This document shows positions 61,527-64,000 of a DNA stretch of 64,000 nucleotides, piece by piece. Origin of the DNA: Variovorax sp. PAMC28562 (GTDB taxonomy: Bacteria > Pseudomonadota > Gammaproteobacteria > Burkholderiales > Burkholderiaceae_C); the NCBI RefSeq assembly GCF_014303735.1, contig NZ_CP060296.1:1623501-1687500 (forward strand), given 5' to 3'. The notes beneath the pieces were generated by a model. It was not told where the DNA came from and ran no database searches. It saw nothing but the letters and a program-made list of their open reading frames with translations. The stretch's first letter is position 1, and each line of letters begins with the position of its first letter. The translations under genes were made by a program, and so were the position numbers.

Positions 61527-62330
61527 ATGGACGTCGCACGCCGCAACAACGTCAAAATTTTGGGCGATGGCCCGGCCACCATGGTTTTCTCGCATGGGTT
61601 CGGTTGCGACCAGAACATGTGGCGCTTTCTGGCGCCGCAGTACTCGGCCCGCTTCAAGACGATCACGTTCGACCTGGTCGGCGCGGGCGGCTCCGATGTC
61701 ACCGCCTACGACCCCAAAAAATACGCCTCGCTGTCGGGCTACGCGGACGACCTGCTGGAAATCGTCGATGAGTTCGCGACCGGCCCGGTGATTTTTGTCG
61801 GCCATTCGGTCAGCGCCATGGTGGGCATGCTGGCCGGCATCCGCGAGCCGGAGAAATTCGCTGCGCACGTCATGTTCGGGCCTTCGCCTTGCTACATCAA
61901 CGATGGCGACTACGTGGGCGGTTTCTCGCGTGAAGACATCGACTCGCTGCTCGACACGCTGGAGTCGAACTATCTGGGCTGGGCCAGCAGCATGGCACCC
62001 GCCATCATGGGCGCGCCGGCACAGCCGGAACTCGGGGAGGAGTTGACCAACAGCTTTTGCCGCACCGACCCCGACATCGCCAAACATTTCGCACGCGTGA
62101 CCTTCATGGGCGACAACCGTGCCGACGTGGGGAGGCTGATCGCGCCGACGCTGGTCGTGCAGTCCAGCGACGACCTCATCGCACCTTTGTCGGTCGGCGA
62201 ATATCTGAAACGCACGCTGCCCAATGGCATGCTGCGCGTGGTCGAGAACGTGGGCCATTGCCCGCACCTCAGCGCGCCCTGCGCCAGCGCCGACGTGATG
62301 GACGAGTTCCTCGCGACCCTGGGACGTTGA
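61527..62330 (+). CDS. RsbQ-like alpha/beta hydrolase (KAI2/D14-family relative)
   Basis: A 267-residue protein from ATG 61527, with AAGGAG upstream. MDVARRNNVKILGDGPATMV then FSHGFGCDQNMWRFL is the RsbQ/KAI2 N-terminal signature. Catalytic triad: Ser94 in GHSVSAM, Asp near QSSDDLIAP, His244 in VGHCPHLSAP. RsbQ acts with the PAS phosphatase RsbP in energy-stress signalling in Bacillus; plant KAI2 and D14 are hormone receptors of the same family. It ends 3 bp before a PAS histidine kinase, so it probably produces or presents the signal for that kinase. Confidence 0.9.
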   Translation: MDVARRNNVKILGDGPATMVFSHGFGCDQNMWRFLAPQYSARFKTITFDLVGAGGSDVTAYDPKKYASLSGYADDLLEIVDEFATGPVIFVGHSVSAMVGMLAGIREPEKFAAHVMFGPSPCYINDGDYVGGFSREDIDSLLDTLESNYLGWASSMAPAIMGAPAQPELGEELTNSFCRTDPDIAKHFARVTFMGDNRADVGRLIAPTLVVQSSDDLIAPLSVGEYLKRTLPNGMLRVVENVGHCPHLSAPCASADVMDEFLATLGR

Positions 62331-62333
62331 CGA

Positions 62334-63851
62334 ATGCCTGAGCAGTTGCCCACGTTGCCGGGTGCGGAGCAGCTTTTTGAGGAATTCCCCAGCGGGCTGC
62401 TCGTCACCAGCACGACCGGCCTGATCCTGAAGGTGAACCGTACGTTCTGCAGCTGGGTGGGCATGCCGGCAGAAGAGCTGGTCGGGCTCAAGCGCCTGCA
62501 GGAGCTCTTCACCATGGGGGGCAGGATCTTTCACCAGACGCACTGGCTGCCGACGTTGCAGATGCAGGGGTCGCTGTCCGAGGTCAAGTTCGAAGTGCGC
62601 CACAAGGACGGCCGCACCATACCGATGATGATGAATGCGATCCGTCGCGTCGGGGCGTCGGGCAGCTACGACGAGATCGCCGTCGCGGTTGCAGAAGAAC
62701 GCAACAAGTACGAACGCGAGCTGGTCGCGGCGCGCAAGCGGGCGGACGAACTGGTCCTGAAGGAACGAAGCGCGCAGGAAGACCTGACCATCAGCCAGGC
62801 CCGATTGCGACAGGCCCTGCGCATCGGTGCCCTGTTTCTTTGGGAGGTCGATGTGGCGAGTGGGCGCAGGCGCTATGAAGACGAAGCCGCCCGCCTGCTC
62901 GGGTTCGAGGCGCCGCGCCCTGTCACCGATGTCATGTACGCCGGCGCCATCGCGCCGCACGACCGCGAAAAGGAAGCCGAGGCGTTTGCACATGCCATCG
63001 ACGGGACGCTCGACGGTTACCAGTGCACCTACCGTCTGAACGGCGTCGACGGCGTCCAGCGCACGGTCGTGTCGTCGGGCCAGGGCTTCTTCGACCAGGA
63101 GGGCGCCTTGATCCAGTTCGTCGGAATATTGAGCGACGTGACAGAGCCGACCCGGCAGCGCGCGCTGGCCGAAGACCGGGCATTGTTTGCCGAGCAGATG
63201 GTCGGCATCGTGAGCCACGATCTGCGCAATCCGCTCTCTGCCATCCTGATGGGAATCAAGCTGCTTGCGCATGAAGAGACGGCGCCCGGCAAGGTGCGCG
63301 TGCTGGGGCACGTGACAAGTTCTGCCACGCGGGCGCAGCGGCTGATCGAAGAGCTGCTCGACTTCACCCAGGCGCGCGTAGGACGGGGTATAGCGGTCGT
63401 CCCCAGGCCCTTCGATCTGCACGCTTGCATCGCCACGATCGTCGAGGAGCTGGCGCTGGCCTTCCCCGATCGAAAGATCGTCCACCAGCGACTGGGCGAA
63501 GGGCAGGTCGTCGCAGACCCGGACCGCATTGCTCAACTGGTGGGCAATCTGGTGGGGAACGCGATGGCTTACGGCACACCGGGTGGAACCGTCACGGTCA
63601 GTTCGTCGACCGATCAACTCACCGCGAGCCTTCGGGTACACAACACGGGCGACGCCATTCCGGACGTGCAGATTGCATCGCTCTTCGAGCCGATGGTGCG
63701 TGGTGTTCCCGGTGACAGCGGAATACGCAGCGTCGGCCTGGGCCTGTATATCGTCAAGGCCATCGCGGCGGCGCACCGCGGTGGCGTGACCGTCACGTCC
63801 TCGCGGGATCAGGGCACCGAGTTCGTCTTTACGTTCCCGCGCATTTCCTGA
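62334..63851 (+). CDS. PAS-domain sensor histidine kinase, partner of the RsbQ-like hydrolase
   Basis: A 505-residue cytoplasmic kinase. PAS 1 (about residues 15-120) contains FEEFPSGLLVTSTTGLILKV and the GGRIFHQTHWLPTLQMQGS segment seen in PAS domains linked to RsbQ-type hydrolases. A short coiled coil (about 120-150) leads to PAS 2 (about 155-280), HisKA with His295 in GIVSHDLRNPLSAI, and the ATPase domain (LVGNLVGNAMAYG and SVGLGLYIVKAIAAAH). No receiver and no membrane helices. Spacing of 3 bp indicates co-translation. No cognate response regulator is in the window. Confidence 0.9.
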   Translation: MPEQLPTLPGAEQLFEEFPSGLLVTSTTGLILKVNRTFCSWVGMPAEELVGLKRLQELFTMGGRIFHQTHWLPTLQMQGSLSEVKFEVRHKDGRTIPMMMNAIRRVGASGSYDEIAVAVAEERNKYERELVAARKRADELVLKERSAQEDLTISQARLRQALRIGALFLWEVDVASGRRRYEDEAARLLGFEAPRPVTDVMYAGAIAPHDREKEAEAFAHAIDGTLDGYQCTYRLNGVDGVQRTVVSSGQGFFDQEGALIQFVGILSDVTEPTRQRALAEDRALFAEQMVGIVSHDLRNPLSAILMGIKLLAHEETAPGKVRVLGHVTSSATRAQRLIEELLDFTQARVGRGIAVVPRPFDLHACIATIVEELALAFPDRKIVHQRLGEGQVVADPDRIAQLVGNLVGNAMAYGTPGGTVTVSSSTDQLTASLRVHNTGDAIPDVQIASLFEPMVRGVPGDSGIRSVGLGLYIVKAIAAAHRGGVTVTSSRDQGTEFVFTFPRIS

Positions 63852-63870
63852 AACTGTGCGTCGCGCTGCC

Positions 63871-63960
63871 TTACAACCCTGCGCGCACCAGCACCACCAT
63901 GAGCATCGACACGCCGCCCATCGCAAGCGCCAGGGCGATCTGACTCCATCTGCTGTCCAT
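63871..63960 (-). CDS. Putative 29-residue membrane peptide
   Basis: A short minus-strand ORF (MDSRWSQIALALAMGGVSML, ending VVLVRAGL) forms one hydrophobic helix. CGGAGA precedes ATG 63960 by 7 bp. It converges with the PAS kinase. Small single-span peptides of this kind are often missed; translation is unproven. Confidence 0.45.
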   Translation of the reverse strand: MDSRWSQIALALAMGGVSMLMVVLVRAGL

Positions 63961-64000
63961 AAATTTTTCTCCGTTGCTTGTTGACGATCGTCCGCGTTAC

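Noticed and set aside
61374..63926. 850-codon minus-strand frame opposite the RsbQ-like and PAS kinase genes
   Set aside because: Spans two well-supported genes antisense; composition typical of a shadow frame.

Overview
The window is GC-rich DNA with tightly packed, often translationally coupled genes. It carries two Bug/TctC-type periplasmic binding proteins, a PQQ alcohol dehydrogenase, a LIV-type ABC transporter operon with CoA ligases, a TRAP transporter, and a kdp operon. This mixture fits a soil or plant-associated betaproteobacterium of the Burkholderiales, most likely Comamonadaceae and Variovorax-like. That assignment is inference from gene content and composition. I saw no rRNA, tRNA, CRISPR array, insertion sequence or prophage.

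Region 1 (1-7.4 kb): a truncated Bug-type binding protein, the two E1 subunits of an acetoin/pyruvate-type 2-oxo-acid dehydrogenase and an AcoR-like GAF-Fis regulator lie on the minus strand. A divergent quinohaemoprotein (PQQ plus cytochrome c) alcohol dehydrogenase and a second Bug protein follow. Region 2 (7.4-10.1 kb): a LitR/CarH-like MerR regulator without a visible cobalamin motif is divergent from a DCC (DUF393) protein and a renalase-like FAD oxidoreductase, with a dyad in the shared promoter region. Region 3 (10.1-19.4 kb): a seven-gene minus-strand operon (acyl-CoA synthetase, livG, livH, livM, binding protein, livF, phenylacetate-CoA-ligase-like enzyme) is divergent from a Crp/Fnr regulator. 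It looks built to import and CoA-activate an aromatic or branched acid. Small unknown genes fill 19.4-21.2 kb.

Region 4 (21.2-31.9 kb): a catabolic cluster. A dienoyl-CoA-reductase-like SDR is followed by a GntR/FCD regulator with a perfect 16-bp palindrome just before its start. Then come a phytanoyl-CoA-dioxygenase-like enzyme, a homoserine-dehydrogenase-like/SAF oxidoreductase, a thiolase, an adenylate-forming ligase, an SDR and a TRAP transporter, closed by a strong terminator. The substrate is unknown.

Region 5 (32.0-42.7 kb): kdpFABC and kdpDE (high-affinity K+ uptake and its sensor/regulator). The operon is interrupted between kdpC and kdpD by two small plus-strand genes and by a minus-strand PAAR / alpha-beta hydrolase / multi-pass membrane protein cassette. 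That cassette looks like a type VI secretion effector-immunity module.

Region 6 (42.8-55.3 kb): the most distinctive part. A cytoplasmic regulator made of a winged helix fused to an ABC-type solute-binding domain is divergent from a long plus-strand gene series. The series encodes a sugar-type ABC importer, a zinc-type alcohol dehydrogenase, a YciI protein, a PRISE (VEP1-like) reductase, a 3-hydroxyisobutyrate-dehydrogenase-like enzyme, maleylacetate reductase, hydroxyquinol 1,2-dioxygenase and a Dabb protein. There is no ring hydroxylase. I suggest that a non-aromatic cyclic polyol (or a glycoside) is imported, oxidised and dehydrated to hydroxyquinol, then cleaved to 3-oxoadipate.

Region 7 (55.3-64 kb): two exported alpha/beta hydrolases, a PAS hybrid histidine kinase, a Crp-like regulator, and an RsbQ-like hydrolase followed 3 bp later by a PAS histidine kinase, which resembles a stress-signal receptor pair. 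A 29-residue membrane ORF sits at the end.
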